Assembly: GCA_001695595.3 (NCBI GenBank)
Contig: MBPM02000001.1
Coordinates: 2,480,001-2,544,000, forward strand
Origin: Plasmopara viticola
Taxonomy: Eukaryota; Oomycota; Peronosporomycetes; Peronosporales; Peronosporaceae
DNA length: 64,000 nucleotides
Direction of reading: 5' to 3'
In this document: in pieces, positions 42,666 to 55,170 of the stretch
Numbering within the stretch: position 1 is the first letter of the stretch
How the letters are laid out: every line of letters begins with the position of its first letter
The notes under the pieces: model-generated
Told to the model about the DNA's origin: nothing
What the model saw: the letters and a program-made list of their open reading frames with translations, nothing else
Database searches by the model: none
Position numbers and translations under genes: made by a program

Positions 42666-44700
42666 GACTTCGTAAAAAGTCGACTGATCTAGCATTCAGG
42701 ACAAGGAACGCGATTCCACCTACCTAAACCCAAATGACCGCTGGTTTACGATGAGCATTAAGATGTATATGTTATCGATGCTTTCATCGTTTGTAACAAT
42801 GACTCGGATCAGTTTAGTCATATTTACCTCATAATGGTTTGCCTTCTTTTATACTGCAGCCACAATCGCCATCAACTACTCGTCTGCTGCGAAAAGTGCA
42901 ACATGCGATCAAAAATTGCTCAAAAGCACACATTTTCTAGACAACATTTAGAAAAACTTCAGCAGGGCCCAGTCCTGGCTTTGTCGAACAAAATAAAAAC
43001 GTTTGGCGACCCTGGCAGCACTTTTGACCATGCTCTTCACTGTGGATTATTTCAGTTTGATAATTTGGACGTATAGGAGCAATTTCTTTTCCATATAGGC
43101 AGCTTCAGTCTTCTCAATGATACTTCCCCTTTTGCGACAAGAAATGACTTATTGTGATTTAAGCAAAGTGATCTTCTTTGAAGCGGCAATTGACGACTAT
43201 ATGGTCAGAATATGTCGAAGCGAAAGCTAGCAATAATCGAGACAATTGCGTTACTAAACAGTTAAGCATCGCCAATGCGTTTCTCCAGGTATACTAGCTG
43301 GCTATGTAGGGTATATCCAAATCTTTCGCTTGAATGATGATATCAATTACCAAATTAAGTGGGTCATACAACGTACACTCGGACATGTTTTTTAGCAACA
43401 CAAGGTTTTTTAACAAGTGAAATGGTGTAAGGCATATATACCGGCCATCACTTTTATTCAGCTTTCGAGCATAGCACTTCAATTACATATGCAAAATTGT
43501 CGACTCCCACACTGAGCTCATTGATACCTAAAGGCATCAATGAGCTCACATTGCTCTTGTATTAGTGGCTATTGTCTGATAATAAACTATTTTGTGCCTC
43601 ACACCTGTTCCGATGCGAGTCCTGGTCGCACACCGGACCTGAGTAACGGTAACCAAGAACTTTATTTAATCGTCGGCATTCTTCAGGATTTCAAAGCCAC
43701 AGCACAACGTACGCTATATATAAGGCAAACTAAAGACACTTTCATCATGAGCAAAAGCTGATTTCATGTTGTTATCGTCTTTACCTTAAAACACTTTCCT
43801 TGTATCAATAGCTCAAAAAGCTCAGTAGCTCAAGGTCTAGTAACTCTGACATGTTTTTAGCTGGCTTGCACCTGCCGTGCCGCAATGACCAGTCAAACTG
43901 TAACCTATTTTTGTGGATAAGATATCATTCATCAAACATGGGGTCGATCGAGACACCTAAGGATCGGTTTGTATCACAGAAATCGATTGTGTCACAACTC
44001 TAATCTTTCTTTTGGAGCTATGTTCTCCGCTCGTGGATTTTTGTAAACCGCTGTTGGCGGCTCTTTGACATATAACTACGAAACTATGTAACTCATCATC
44101 GAATACGCTATCCTTAGCGCCTTTGGCAGGCGGTGCTGCTTGATGAGTTTGATTATTGAATGAATAAGATTCAAGGTCTTCCTCCAGGGAAATATCATGC
44201 CTATCACAAGGGCGGGCCTCAAATTGCCCATGATTTGTTTTAAGAAAAAGCCGAACGTGTCACAGGCGCGAAACTTGACTCACCTAATCCTTGCAGTGCG
44301 AGATCGAGCGGCTGGCATATTATTAAGTCCCAACACTTGAAACGAGACTTGTGCTTTTTAAGCCACGGCGTGCCCGGGATTAAGTCATAATCACATCATG
44401 TCAAGAACAAAAAAATGTCTCGCTTAACAGCCATTCTTAATTATGTCGTCAAAAGACAGTCTATGAGCCAGCCTAGTTTAGCCAGACTAGCTAAAGGCTG
44501 CTGCCTTTCAAAGTCAGTGAGCCTATTTTGGTCAATTACTCACGGCAAAATCTGCAACATATTAGAGTCTATCACGACTAAAAATCGGATGTATACCCTC
44601 GAGCACTTGCGTGCAAACCAGCAGACCAAAGCTACCGGACTATCCTTACGATAAGAGCCATAGAACTCTTAATGCTAACTTCCTGTGGATCAATTTATCA
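42666..44700. other. Repeat-derived or empty DNA
   Basis: No gene supported. A 13-bp inverted repeat (tgagctcattgat at 43513-43525 with its complement at 43536-43548) has a 10-nt loop. Short frames at 42834-43076, 43540-43761 and 44415-44654 show no clear domain. Gypsy-derived fragments are plausible because of the integrase remnant just upstream. Confidence 0.35.
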
Positions 44701-45036
44701 TTATGAGAATCTAGAATGTCTCAGTGGGAGGAGCCTTCTTTGCTGGTGACAAGCTCTGAGGGCACGGCTCCAACAAGTGACCATTTGTAGCGCTTGAGCA
44801 AGACAAACTATTACTCTGTCGTCTCCCCACAGTATAGACACGAAGTATGCGACCTGTTTTACCGCAACTATATTGCTTTTTTGGTAGCACTTCAGTTCGA
44901 CTGGAATTATAAGATCTACGAAATTTAAAAGGTCAAGAGCTGCCCGTTCATGGCATATCAAAGGAACAAAACTACCTGTGGCTGTACCTCGCTTTGAAGC
45001 AATTTGACATGCCACTTCTAATGTCCCGGTCTGCAC
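44701..45036 (-). pseudogene. Fragment resembling a PD-(D/E)xK-like domain of CRN-type proteins
   Basis: A 111-residue frame contains FVDLIIPVELKCYQKSN followed by AVKQVAYFVSILWGDDRVIV. The pattern, hydrophobic strand ending V-E-L-K then a Q-x-A-x-Y helix and another strand, recalls the restriction-endonuclease-like segment that precedes kinase domains in some Crinkler (CRN) and CRN-like proteins of oomycetes and fungi. No LFLAK leader or kinase domain is adjacent, so it is a fragment if real. Assignment is from memory of the pattern and is weak. Confidence 0.28.
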
Positions 45037-48000
45037 ATTAAATTTCTAACGCGACGCGAGTCTAGCCTTTGGCCGCTAATGAGCACACCCACCTTTACTT
45101 TCTCGGGAAATGGCGTAACAAGCCATCAAAAACCTCAGTTCATTAATATTCTTAGAATTTACTCTTTTCTCTATTGCAAATCAAAAATATGAGCGCTTAC
45201 GGAGCCCAATGGTTACCAGCACGAATGTCGCTCTAAGCTGTTCCTATGTACTTATCAGGACAGAATATACTCTGGCGAAAAATCTCAGCTTTCAGCCTGG
45301 CCTTCTAGATATGAGAGTGCAGACGCGACGCATACTTGATTTTTGATAATTGAGACTATCTATGGACCCTTCTCAGCTAGAAGAGAAGGTTCAAGTAACC
45401 CTCACTTCAAAGATCAAAGCTTTAGATCTTACTAGCTTACACCACATTAGGTACTACCACCGGGTCTGCTCGAGCCTGTGCCGTAGATATAGCTCTTACG
45501 AGTGGGGCCCGAGCGCCGTGACGCGTTTCAGCAGCTTGGTAGCAGTGAAGGCTCAAAATGCAGCAGCCCCCTCGAGTCCATTGAGACCAGAAGGTCATCT
45601 GCGCCGCATCAACAATTTGTCCGACGTATGATGGAAGTGACTCTATTTACCTCTCCACCTTTGCATGGCTTCAAACAGTACAGCTACCAAGGATTGACTG
45701 CCAATCTTACCAAGTGTTACGGGGTCACTTAGCATCTTGCACCGAGACTGCGTACGGGGGGATCGAATAATTTTTGGTGAACGAACGTTTTCTATCGTCG
45801 GTGAAGGGGAATTGACGTGTGCAATATGTGTTCAATTGAAAATCTGGGCGCTCACCTGAAAAAGTACTTCATACGAGTCATTAGTGAAATCGCTGTCTTT
45901 GAAGAGGAAGCAGATGAAAATCGTCGCATCTAGGTCATAACAGAAAAGTATGTCTGCTAGGGTGAATGTGAGTACCGACACTTAGGTACGCTTCACGTAT
46001 AGTCCCTTTTACAAGGGTGGTGGAATTAACATTTAAAACTCACCCAAAAGTTACTTCATACTTACCTAGCTGAGAGCAACCTTTTTTCGGCGAGTCATAA
46101 TTTCCGTCAGCATTAGTTTTTACCCGCAAGCAAAGAGGGTAGAGTACGCGGACAACTAATGGGCCGCAACAGCATTGCCGCGTGACTTTTGACCGATGGT
46201 CTTCGATCGATATAAAGAGCCGATCCGAGTCGTAGATCTCCAATTGCCTGACATTGAAAGTTATAACAGGTCGTAATGCACCTGGTATACCCTTGTATTT
46301 CTAATAACAGATTGAAGTTTATTTACTTTAAGGTAAGACCCTTCTGGGTAGAATCGTGAGCACCATTTTTATGTGAAGTACAAGTATAAAATGTAGCTGA
46401 TATAAATATGCTTCCTATGCGGAATTTTAATGTAGAACATGCGATCTGATCAAGCATGTCAGGCGCTATTTAACGCACGTGCCATTTCAGATTATACCAG
46501 AAGGAACCCTGCAATGATCAGTTGATTCACAGAAATTATAGTACAATAAGAACTTGGAGTGGGGACGATTAAAATAAAGAGTCCTTTTTGTGGAATATGC
46601 CTGTGGCAATCTTTATATATGGGGTGTGTAGCCGACCTTTACGTTTAATACTTTAAAGGGTGTCGTCTTGAAGATACATTTCCTCTTCGGACTTAGTTTT
46701 TAGTGCTCTGGTGGTAAAAAGGCATTTTTTGGTCTTGCCATGCACCTTATGCTGCTTATCTAGAAGCTTTCACCGGCCAGGACGTAAAATCTGACCGGGC
46801 GGCGTGAATTTCTTTAACCTTGTCACGCTATTTAAAGCGCCCAAGCAGAAAAAGGTAGTCTAATAAAAGGCTTAAATTGCACACATAGATTAGGCGACTT
46901 AAATGGATATGTACCTGCGAAGACTTTCGCACGGTGCAAACCTCCGGCTACACGTTTCACCAAGACGAAAATAGCCAACTCAACATGTACCACCAAGCCA
47001 AGATCCACCATAAGAGCAGCCCTATAAAGTTTTTGTAAAAACCACTGAACCACAATGATGCGCTTGCTCAGGTATGATTTTCGTACAAAATTTAAATATA
47101 AGTCCCGCAATGTTAAAGAGGTGCAGACCTAGCTAGGAGTAGACACGTCATCAAATCAGAATTTTTGATGATGCCACAGGCTCATACAGAGTTTGTGGAT
47201 CGGCAGACAAATGAGAGGAGCCTTGTCGATATGAGAAGAAAACGATAGCAATATTGACAATAGTCCAGATTTCCTCCTCATGCTTTTATCAAATGCGAGG
47301 GCATAGGCTACGATTAATCAATTTTATCAATCGCTCCGCAAACGAACAAATTAGCCCAAATTAAGGTTGATACATTTTGTTTGGAGCTGTAAGCCCTAGT
47401 AGTCTCGAAAGCGGAAGATTGAGACGATAACACAACGAAGTAGCTAGACGAGACACCGACACATCAAGCACTCATTGAGGTTAAAAGACGTTGAAGCTCG
47501 ATCTATTCAAAACAATGTTACAGGCGTGAATGGACAGCACGATAAGCGCGTAGAAGCTCAAGGTCCAATGATCCATCTTGCACCGCTTATTGAGCGCTAC
47601 AGAGCATATTCATCAGAGACGACAGAGATACGGGAAAGATCCGATTGTGGGGCCAAACCAAATTAATAACCGGATGTGGATATGGAGTTTGTCAAGCCAT
47701 ATGCTCGGGATCTTGTCACGGATGGTCAAATACAAACGATCTCACGGCAACCCGCCACTACGATGGGCAGTCGCCTCTCGTGTGTGCACGTCGGCGATCC
47801 CCGACTTAAAGAAGCTCTCAAAAAAGATTGGACGAAGATCAACGCACTGACACCGAAATCTTAGTCGTGTCATTTTTAATGACGAAAAAGTGATTTGTGA
47901 TTCTTACTTGAAGAGAAATTTTACTCAGAAATATCTCTCGCGAGCAATGCTATCAATCAAGATAGAAGATGAAGGAAAGCTCGCCCTAGGCAGTATATCG

Positions 48001-48818
48001 CGCAATGGCTTTTCTTTGGCACCTTTTGAATTGGTTTCCGATAATTAGAGCAAAGCTAGCTGATTGTCCACATGTCAATCGCTTGAAGTCTTCAAAACAA
48101 GCAAGTACGACCAAAATGTGGCCAGTCCTATCCCGGAGCACAAGACCTATACCATAAATTCCACGATTCGCTCGATACGTGACAATGAGAACCCGATCGT
48201 AATCTGAACAGGATTTATGCCACGGCAGCAGAGCGGGACGAACCGGCTCAAATGTCGATATGATCGGCTCGCGTCATGCTAGATCAAGCCCTTTTACGAA
48301 GATCCCGTGCCATGATCCAGGTGTGCACATGATTTAACACCATCTTAGCGGTGCGATTTACATCGCCATGACGATACACACTGTGGTAATCTTTGACTTG
48401 TTAGAGCTATAGCAAAAGAGGTCGTTCATCTGAACGATGCTCTTTCGAATGTCAATGCTGTGTTACGATCCACAGCGCCGGTATGGCGAGGCTCTATTAC
48501 CTTATTCATCACTAAAGTGGACGAGCCATCACACCCGAGTTTTGACTGCCATACATCTCGCGCCTGATTGGGTAAAGAAGCGGTTGGGTGGGGACGCCTC
48601 ACTGACCGAAAAAGTCACATAGGGTACGGAGCCCGAACCTAATATGGGTCGGATTGCTACCAGCATCCCGCGATAGTGACAGCTTAGTCCTACTGTGTAG
48701 GTTCCAATAGCTCAAATCTCCATTACCTCATTCACAATCTAGTTAAGTGGCAAGGCACGTTTTCCGAAAGAGCAAAGAAGATGCTAGTCCGAGCTCTATA
48801 TATTGATATTCTATTTAC
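45037..48818. other. 3.8 kb without a recognisable gene
   Basis: Overlapping short frames (45350-45732, 46832-47110, 47475-47864) have inconsistent frames and no identifiable domain. Base composition is AT-rich. Probably decayed mobile DNA. Confidence 0.4.
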
Positions 48819-49167
48819 ATATGTTAACTCTTTTCGGAAAAGGTTGGGGTGACGCCCTCCTTCCAAGCGCGGGGGCTAAATGCTCGCGCGCTTCGGGTAG
48901 GTGCTCTCGGGCATCTGCAGGTCTCTAACGGGTCTCACCCTCGACGCGACGGTCTCCAGCACCAGGGCGCCACCTGGGCTCTTACCAAGTCAGAACTACA
49001 CAAAATAATGGAAGACTCTCACGGCCTCGATGCTGGCTGCACTGCCCGCCGAACGAGACCCGACGTATGCGGACACCACTCTATGCCGTGGACTAGCCAT
49101 AGAGCCTAGCACGTGCATAACTTGGCAATGCGATAACGTAATACAATACAATACAATATGTTAGCTC
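48819..49167 (+). mobile_element. SINE-like retroposon copy 4 with target-site duplication
   Basis: Element about 48831-49155, flanked by atatgttaactc (48819-48830) and atatgttagctc (49156-49167), one mismatch. The full AATAC tail is present. The body is very close to copies 1 and 2. It lies just left of the duplicated transporter unit. Confidence 0.86.
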
Positions 49168-49287
49168 AATTAGCACTTTTTCTGACTCAATATTTATTTT
49201 TCTTGCGACGTACGATGCAAAAAGTGAGTCATTAAACAAAATATATTACTAGCGTGCGCAATTTTTTTTGTCGGGGCCACAATGATG

Positions 49288-49875
49288 TACTCTCTCCGTC
49301 CTAAAATTGTTGCCCAGTTTTATTAAAGCATCGAAATGTAATTGCTATTTGTTGCTTGAAACTGTTGGTTTTTAAGGTGTTTTCGGGTTTTGAAATAGTA
49401 AACTTTGGCTCCCTTCGCAAGCGAAATTTTGGCACCAAATCCACTTTCGTAATTGCTCGTCATATGCTAAAGCTATCGGTGGAAAAACAGTGATCGTTCC
49501 TGCGTCCGCCAATCAAGGTATCAGTTGAGGATGTAATCAACTTAAGATTGATTTAGCTTCGCTCTCAAATGAAACTTTTTTAAAATGAAGGCAAGGCGGT
49601 GCCCGATTGGAAGTTTTGGAAGGGGTCCGTTTCTCAGAACTAGAAGAATCCGAGAGAGAAACAACACCAAGCAATGTGTGAATTTTCGATGGGAAGCACT
49701 GACGATAAAGTGCTACCGAACTGTGCCTTGTAAGCAGCTACAAACGAATTTCGCGGAACAAATACTCGTGCGACTACATGTTTTAGTATAAGATAGGGTT
49801 TTCTCCCGCTATCTCTTGGCACTCGCGTTAAAGAAAAAACGCAAAAATTGAACAATATTTCGGGGACCGAGACTA
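49288..49875. mobile_element. Mariner-like element remnant next to transporter copy 1
   Basis: The left end reads TACTCTCTCCGTCCTAAAAT. The right end, in reverse complement, reads TAGTCTCGGTCCCCGAAATA. These resemble mariner-like ends that start TA-CTCCCTCCGTC. The interior shares a decayed minus-strand frame (for example SHIAWCCFSLGFF) with the remnant near transporter copy 2. Only about 590 bp remain, so it is non-autonomous or deleted. Confidence 0.45.
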
Positions 49876-49974
49876 CATTAACCACCTTTATAACAATATC
49901 AATGGTCAATCTCACCATGTAACCTACTACACTTTGTTCGCGAGTAAAAACAGTGGGCACATTGATGGAAATGC

Positions 49975-51504
49975 TTACACTACAATCTCAGGCAACTCAA
50001 TCTGGTTATCCTCGCCCTGCTTTACTTTCTTCTTCTCTTTAGACGGGATACTAATCACGCGCTTGCCGCACACGGAATAGTGGTAGCCTGGTTCGAAACG
50101 GTCCTCACTATTCGTTCGCACGAAGAAAAGCACCCCAAACCCAATGCACACGAAAATGAAGATGATTTGCATGTTGTCGATATATGCCTCTCCCACGCTG
50201 ATGCCATTGGCGATATTGTCGTTGTACGCATTGTTGAACGTGATACCGCCCACAACAGAAGCGAGGGCCAAGGACGTGAGTATAATGCCATGGAGAGGGC
50301 CGACGTTGTAGGCGCCAAACATGTCAGTGACAAAGGCTGGGATCGTGCCAAGTCCGCCACCGTAGCAGCTCGTGAGTACAAATATTTCAATGGCAAAATA
50401 CGTGAAGCTCTCGTGACGAATGATTGTCGGCAACGATCCTATTATAATGATTTGCGCTGCCAAAGTAAAGTAGAACAGTACTTTGCGTGCGTACGTTCTC
50501 TCGACTTTGAAAAAGCGGACCAGGAGATCCGAAAAACACGAAAATGCAAGGCGACCGCAGCAGTTGAATGCGCTGTTGACGGCCACAATGTCAGAGGCCG
50601 TGTTTGCACTTTTAGCGAAAATGTCAGTGCACATACTCGACAAGCGGGATAATACAATGACACCAAAGATTTGATTGGCGGCGAACATGATGTACATGAA
50701 AAGAAATTCTGGGGTGAACATGGCCGTTTTAAGCGTGAAAGACTTCGTGGATTGCGTTGGAGCAGAAGCCGATGCCGACTGGTCTGCGTCACTCGGAGTC
50801 TCGACAAGCTTGTGCCCCATGCTCACTTTCTCCTCCGCTTCGTCACTCTCTTTGATGGCATTGCCTTCGATATTGAGACCGTCAACAGTGTAGTCAGGGG
50901 GTGGCACACGAAGCACCAATGCACTAGCAACCATCGCACAACTCATGATAGCACCAAGCAAAACGAGCATCCACGGGAGACCGACAGCATTGATTGTAGG
51001 CAAATAGACCTTGCTCCAAACAGTCGATCCCGCACCAGTGCCTGCAATAGCAAACCCGGCAGCTGTGCCTCGGTAGTCAGGAAACCACTTCTGAAGTGTT
51101 GACACGGGCGAGACGTAGCACATCCCTAGACCAATGGCGTTGATGACGCCGTATCCGATGTATACACTGGCAATGGATTTGTAGTTGATTCCGAGGGCAG
51201 TGACAATGTGACCAATCATGAACAAGGTCGTTCCGATCAACACGGACATTCGGGGTCCCATGCGTTCAATCACGGGTCCTAAAATGGCAGTGGTCGCCCC
51301 AACGACACCCATGGTGATGTAGAAGGTATTGACTGCACGACTCTTTTTGACATCGTTGTAGATAGCTTGGTCAATAGGATGGTTAAGCACAGACCAAGCG
51401 TAGATGGAGCCAAGGCAGAACTGCACGATAAAGGCGGCAATTAAAAGGTACCAACGCGAGATTGCAAGTCCAAGCATTGAGGTGTATAAGAACGGAGTCA
51501 CCAC
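49975..51504 (-). CDS. MFS transporter, oxalate/formate-antiporter-like, copy 1
   Basis: 509 residues, about 12 transmembrane helices with a long polar central loop (about 210-260). The first helix (WYLLIAAFIVQFCLGSIYAW) and SVLNHPI are typical of the OFA / monocarboxylate-type MFS branch: Y-A-W-S-V after helix 1, then GVVGATTAILGPVIERMGPR with the D/E-R-x-G-x-R loop after helix 2. Helix 5 carries GYRGTAAGFAIAGTGAG (preceded by PD). Likely transports small carboxylates at the plasma or vacuolar membrane; the substrate is not shown. Copy 2 at 58242-59771 differs at about 37 residues by my hand count, mostly in the first 70, the central loop and the C-terminus. The antisense strand carries long shadow frames. 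Confidence 0.9.
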   Translation of the reverse strand: MVTPFLYTSMLGLAISRWYLLIAAFIVQFCLGSIYAWSVLNHPIDQAIYNDVKKSRAVNTFYITMGVVGATTAILGPVIERMGPRMSVLIGTTLFMIGHIVTALGINYKSIASVYIGYGVINAIGLGMCYVSPVSTLQKWFPDYRGTAAGFAIAGTGAGSTVWSKVYLPTINAVGLPWMLVLLGAIMSCAMVASALVLRVPPPDYTVDGLNIEGNAIKESDEAEEKVSMGHKLVETPSDADQSASASAPTQSTKSFTLKTAMFTPEFLFMYIMFAANQIFGVIVLSRLSSMCTDIFAKSANTASDIVAVNSAFNCCGRLAFSCFSDLLVRFFKVERTYARKVLFYFTLAAQIIIIGSLPTIIRHESFTYFAIEIFVLTSCYGGGLGTIPAFVTDMFGAYNVGPLHGIILTSLALASVVGGITFNNAYNDNIANGISVGEAYIDNMQIIFIFVCIGFGVLFFVRTNSEDRFEPGYHYSVCGKRVISIPSKEKKKVKQGEDNQIELPEIVV

Positions 51505-52011
51505 TTTCGCGTCGGATGGACAATCTCAAACTGAGCGAGTTGGCATTGTGTTTGGGCGAGGGGGCCACTTTGGTGCCCATCGATTCAGCCAGCGAGTCGC
51601 CTATCTGCTGTGATTAAACCAGGGTGCAAGCGCGAGTAAGATCAGTCCCATCATATATGCATATTTAATATTCTAAGCCTGATCGAAGTAATCACTAGAT
51701 TGTGGACATGTACTACATGTTGAATTTTGTACTCAGCATATCGCCATTTGTATCGACTTCTCCGCATATTTTGCTCGTATTTTATTTTCTGCGTGTTATC
51801 AGTCCATTAGTGGATATTGTTTTGGGTGGCTCTAGGATGACAGAGTCTAACCTTTCAAATTGATACCTTGAAGTCTAATGGATCAGTTTAGATTGTGAGA
51901 GGTGTTTTCTGTCCTGTTTGTGGGCACGTAGTCAGAGAACGTTTCCCGCTAACGTTCTCAGATAAACAAATTATAATACACTTTAATCCAGCAAGTTGCC
52001 TAGCTACTGTT
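51505..52011. promoter_or_regulatory. Upstream region of transporter copy 1
   Basis: Holds the promoter of transporter copy 1; only partly alignable with the same position of copy 2 (59772-60360). No TATA box or initiator that I can assign with confidence. Confidence 0.4.
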
Positions 52012-52141
52012 ATGGTATTTAGATCGTGCCTAAAGTATACTAAAGTAGGCTAGGTTGTAACTTGGAGACGTAAGAGATGGTATTTAGATCGTGTCTAAAG
52101 TATACTAAAGTAGGCTAGGTTGTAACTTGGAGACGTAAGAG
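52012..52141. repeat. 65-bp tandem duplication, two units
   Basis: Units 52012-52076 and 52077-52141 differ at one base (gtgcctaaag against gtgtctaaag). Each starts atggtatttagatcg and ends ggagacgtaagag. Near-identity implies a recent local event. Confidence 0.97.
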
Positions 52142-52216
52142 TCGCGGCAGGCATACAAACAATAAGTCACATAGGGAGCTGAAGATGCATCCAGAGTAAG
52201 CACTGAAATTCTATAA

Positions 52217-52280
52217 CGGGTCAGTTGGTGCAGTGGTTTTACTACCTCTGCTTAAGTCAGCATCGAATCCCACCGTGGTC
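52217..52280 (+). repeat. tRNA-like sequence with A- and B-box matches
   Basis: TTGGTGCAGTGG at 52225-52236 fits a Pol III A box, and CATCGAATCCC at 52261-52271 fits a degraded B box / T-loop (GGTTCGAATCC type). The anticodon arm and acceptor stem do not fold convincingly, so this is a tRNA-derived repeat or a dead tRNA rather than a working gene. Confidence 0.4.
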
Positions 52281-52449
52281 AAAAATTGACAGAAATTGCT
52301 ATTTGGGGTGTCGAAAGCTTGCAAGAAATGCCGAAGGCACTGTCGTGAGGGAATTATTACAACACCTAGCCATCAGACTTCGGTATGCAAAGCCCCTAAT
52401 TATGGTTAGACAACACACCAATGCAAATTAAAAGAGCGGTGGCGGAAAG

Positions 52450-55170
52450 CTGCAAGGATCGCTAACTTGACAATAGTCCCATCGAATTGGTATGTAAGAT
52501 GTGACGTAGATCGGATTATCCCGTGACTTGGCATGGTTGATTTGTTCGAGTTTGAGAAAAAGAACTGGCCCCCATTCCAGTGTGGCCAGAAAAAAGTCTC
52601 AAAAGCACTGAGCCATTTAAACTAAGCTTGAGTCGCAGAATCGCAATTCCAAAATAAGGGTGGGGCAGTTTCCAAAGCTCCACAACCATGACGGCAGGTT
52701 GACGCTGTAGTAGAAAGTTGATGAGGACGGTAACCGAGAAATAGAGCGTTGCGCTGGAGCCGATAAAGAAGGCCAAAATAGACTGGCAAGACATGTCGAC
52801 CCAGTTCGTAGTCACAGGTCCACATTGTCGTATCAACTTTTCCTAATTCGCCGAGTCGAGAAAGGGGCAATGTTGGTGAACCAAATTTCATTAAAATTTG
52901 TCGAATTCTGACCACGCTTAGCTCTGATACTTCATGAGTATCAAGTGTCCAGGTGTGATACGTAAAACCTCGGCATCCTATTGGATAAGGGTCTAGTGAA
53001 TGCAGCAGAGAGCCAGCCCTGTTCAAGAAAGTGGCGCATGAATGCGCGCTGACAAGATGCCCGGAGCCAAATCGGCGTAAAAAACGGGAAAGATTTGTAG
53101 CCGTAATGGGTGTTGGGTACTTGCGCCGGCCAAAAAATCCTTTGGCAGCTAGCAATTTTAGTAAACCCAGTAGCGTTGTAGCTCCGGATAGAGTTCTACC
53201 GCAGTTGCCGTAGGTAAAAAATCCACATTATTCAAAATGGGCGTGTTTAGCCTGTCAATTTGACTTGAAGCTTTGTAAGTTTTTTGCGAAATTGGACATC
53301 CTACAGGAAATAATGTGCCAACAAGACCCAAGATCTAAATAGCGATGGAAACGGTGTGAAATCATGTGGTCCTGGCCGATACAAATCGGGGCGTAAAGGT
53401 ATCATAGTCTTGTCCCCGAGGCAAAGTTACTTGATCGAAAAGTCAAATAATTGGGTCCGTCCAGGATGGTTAATTAGTCGGCATCCTGCCAGCTAAAATC
53501 ACTCTACATAGCATGTGATGTTGAAGACTCTAAATGGAGTCCAAAGTGGGCATTAAACCTAATCCACCTTGACTTTTTGGAAGAAACCACAACTCGCGGA
53601 CAGCACGTTGAAGACTTCAAATGACACATGAAGCGTAAAATTAGACGTGAAAGTTGACCTTGAAAGCCAGTGGACGGAATATAACAAACACTGGCCGTAC
53701 CATGGTACGGGTAGAATAATTTGTTGAAGAATATCAACTTGACCTTGTAAAGTTCTTGCGCGGTGAAGCCAAAGCGAACGCCGGTTTTTCATTTGCACGA
53801 TAAGATGCTGGTGTCGGTCAGGATCTGAATTAATGGATACGTAAAAAGTTCCCAAAAGTGTAGTGATGGCATTATTGTCTACCACGATAACTGAGTGCAC
53901 TGGACTCATGATTTCCACCATACCAATTCCTTCTCAAGATTGGTGGGGAGCTTTCGTGAGGCTTCTGGTATGAGTCTTAACACGACTCAAACAGTAATCT
54001 TTCCTTTTCAACCTTAGTCTGCGGAAAGTGAGCCGTTACGACAAAACCTTTTATCACTGGGAAAAAAAGTCATCGGCAAAGCTAATAAGTGTATGGGTCG
54101 AATACAAATTGAGTGAGTATCACTAATTAAGTGAGTGGCCGATGTCAACGACGAAGTCGAAGATAATTAAGCAAAGGCTCAGTAAAGAGCACAGAAAATT
54201 CTGGCGATAAAGGTCACCCCCGCATCTAGTTCAAATGGGTCAATTGGTTGGCCATTTAACATCAGGAATGTACGGGTACTCGGGAAAAGGACACGTATCC
54301 CGCGGCGGAATCGGTCCCCAAATACATAGTGCATTAAAATCATATCAAGCGCGTCCCATACGACACTATCAAAGGCTTTGGCGAAATCCAGAAAAACGGC
54401 GCCAGTGGGGGAAGTTCTGCCCCCAAATAATTGGGTAAAAGTTCAAAACGTGGAATGTGCGTGGCGAATATCTCGACCCGGTACAAATCCATATTGGTCC
54501 GGGTGAAGCAGTTTTTCCGATACGGAGCCGAGCCTATGGGCTGACACTCTAGGCTCAATTTCCGCGTCCATATTAAGTAATAAGATTGGTCGATAATTGC
54601 TGGGAAATTCCCGAGTGCCTTTTTCATAACCGGACCCTCCGCTGAAATTTGGTCATTTTTCCACTTTAGAATTGAGCAGCATATATAACTTCGAATATTC
54701 TGCTCTAGAAGAATAGTTCCGTCTTATAGTAATCAACAGGAAGGCTGTCTAGTCCCGACGATTTTCCGATTGCCGTATGTATTAACGCCTAATAAAACCT
54801 AGAAGCTGTGAAAGGGCTGTGTAAAAAAGCCTGATTCGTTAAAGTAAGTCGCGTTTTGGTGTCTTGGAGTATTTGGACCAATTTCGAAGGAACTCATATT
54901 GGTTTACTACGGCCAAATTCTCTCGAAGGCAAGCAGTAAATCCCAGACCTGTACGACAAATAAGAGGAGCAAGTCGAGTCTAGGTCCTCGATTGAATCAA
55001 CCAGGACGGGCGTCTTGTGAAGATTGGCTAGCGGTCCGAAGAAAAAAGTCGAGCAGCGCTCTGTAAATTTCAAGTCGGACGTAAATTTCTGCTTGAACGA
55101 GTAGTAACTTTGTTCATTTAGCTTTTTCTTAAGCTCGTTTTTGCAATAGCAATTTCGCCTAGATAAACAC
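52450..55170 (-). pseudogene. LINE (non-LTR retrotransposon) ORF2 remnant
   Basis: Read on the minus strand. In order: SSGLDSLPVDYYK-type entry (near 54,750), reverse-transcriptase blocks DQYGFVPGRDIRH (near 54,480), AVFLDFAKAFDSVVW (near 54,390) and FADDF (near 54,075), then SLWLHRARTLQGQVDILQQI (near 53,760). The C-terminal segment LPVYFGLLYRLQRNALFLGY with CRHGCGALETAP follows (near 52,700), a zinc-binding end of the zf-RVT type. All blocks are in different frames or separated by stops, so the element is dead. No endonuclease domain is recognisable upstream of 55,170; it is 5'-truncated or decayed. It interrupts duplication unit 1. Confidence 0.85.

Noticed and set aside
43513..43548. 13-bp inverted repeat as a regulatory site
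   Set aside because: No gene of confidence adjacent; hairpins of this size are expected by chance in 64 kb of AT-rich DNA.
50080..50652. 190-residue plus-strand frame, also at 58347-58919
   Set aside because: Conserved in both copies only because it is antisense to the near-identical MFS genes; no domain and no independent support.
52217..52280. Functional tRNA gene
   Set aside because: A-box fits, but B-box is degraded and no acceptor stem or anticodon arm forms.
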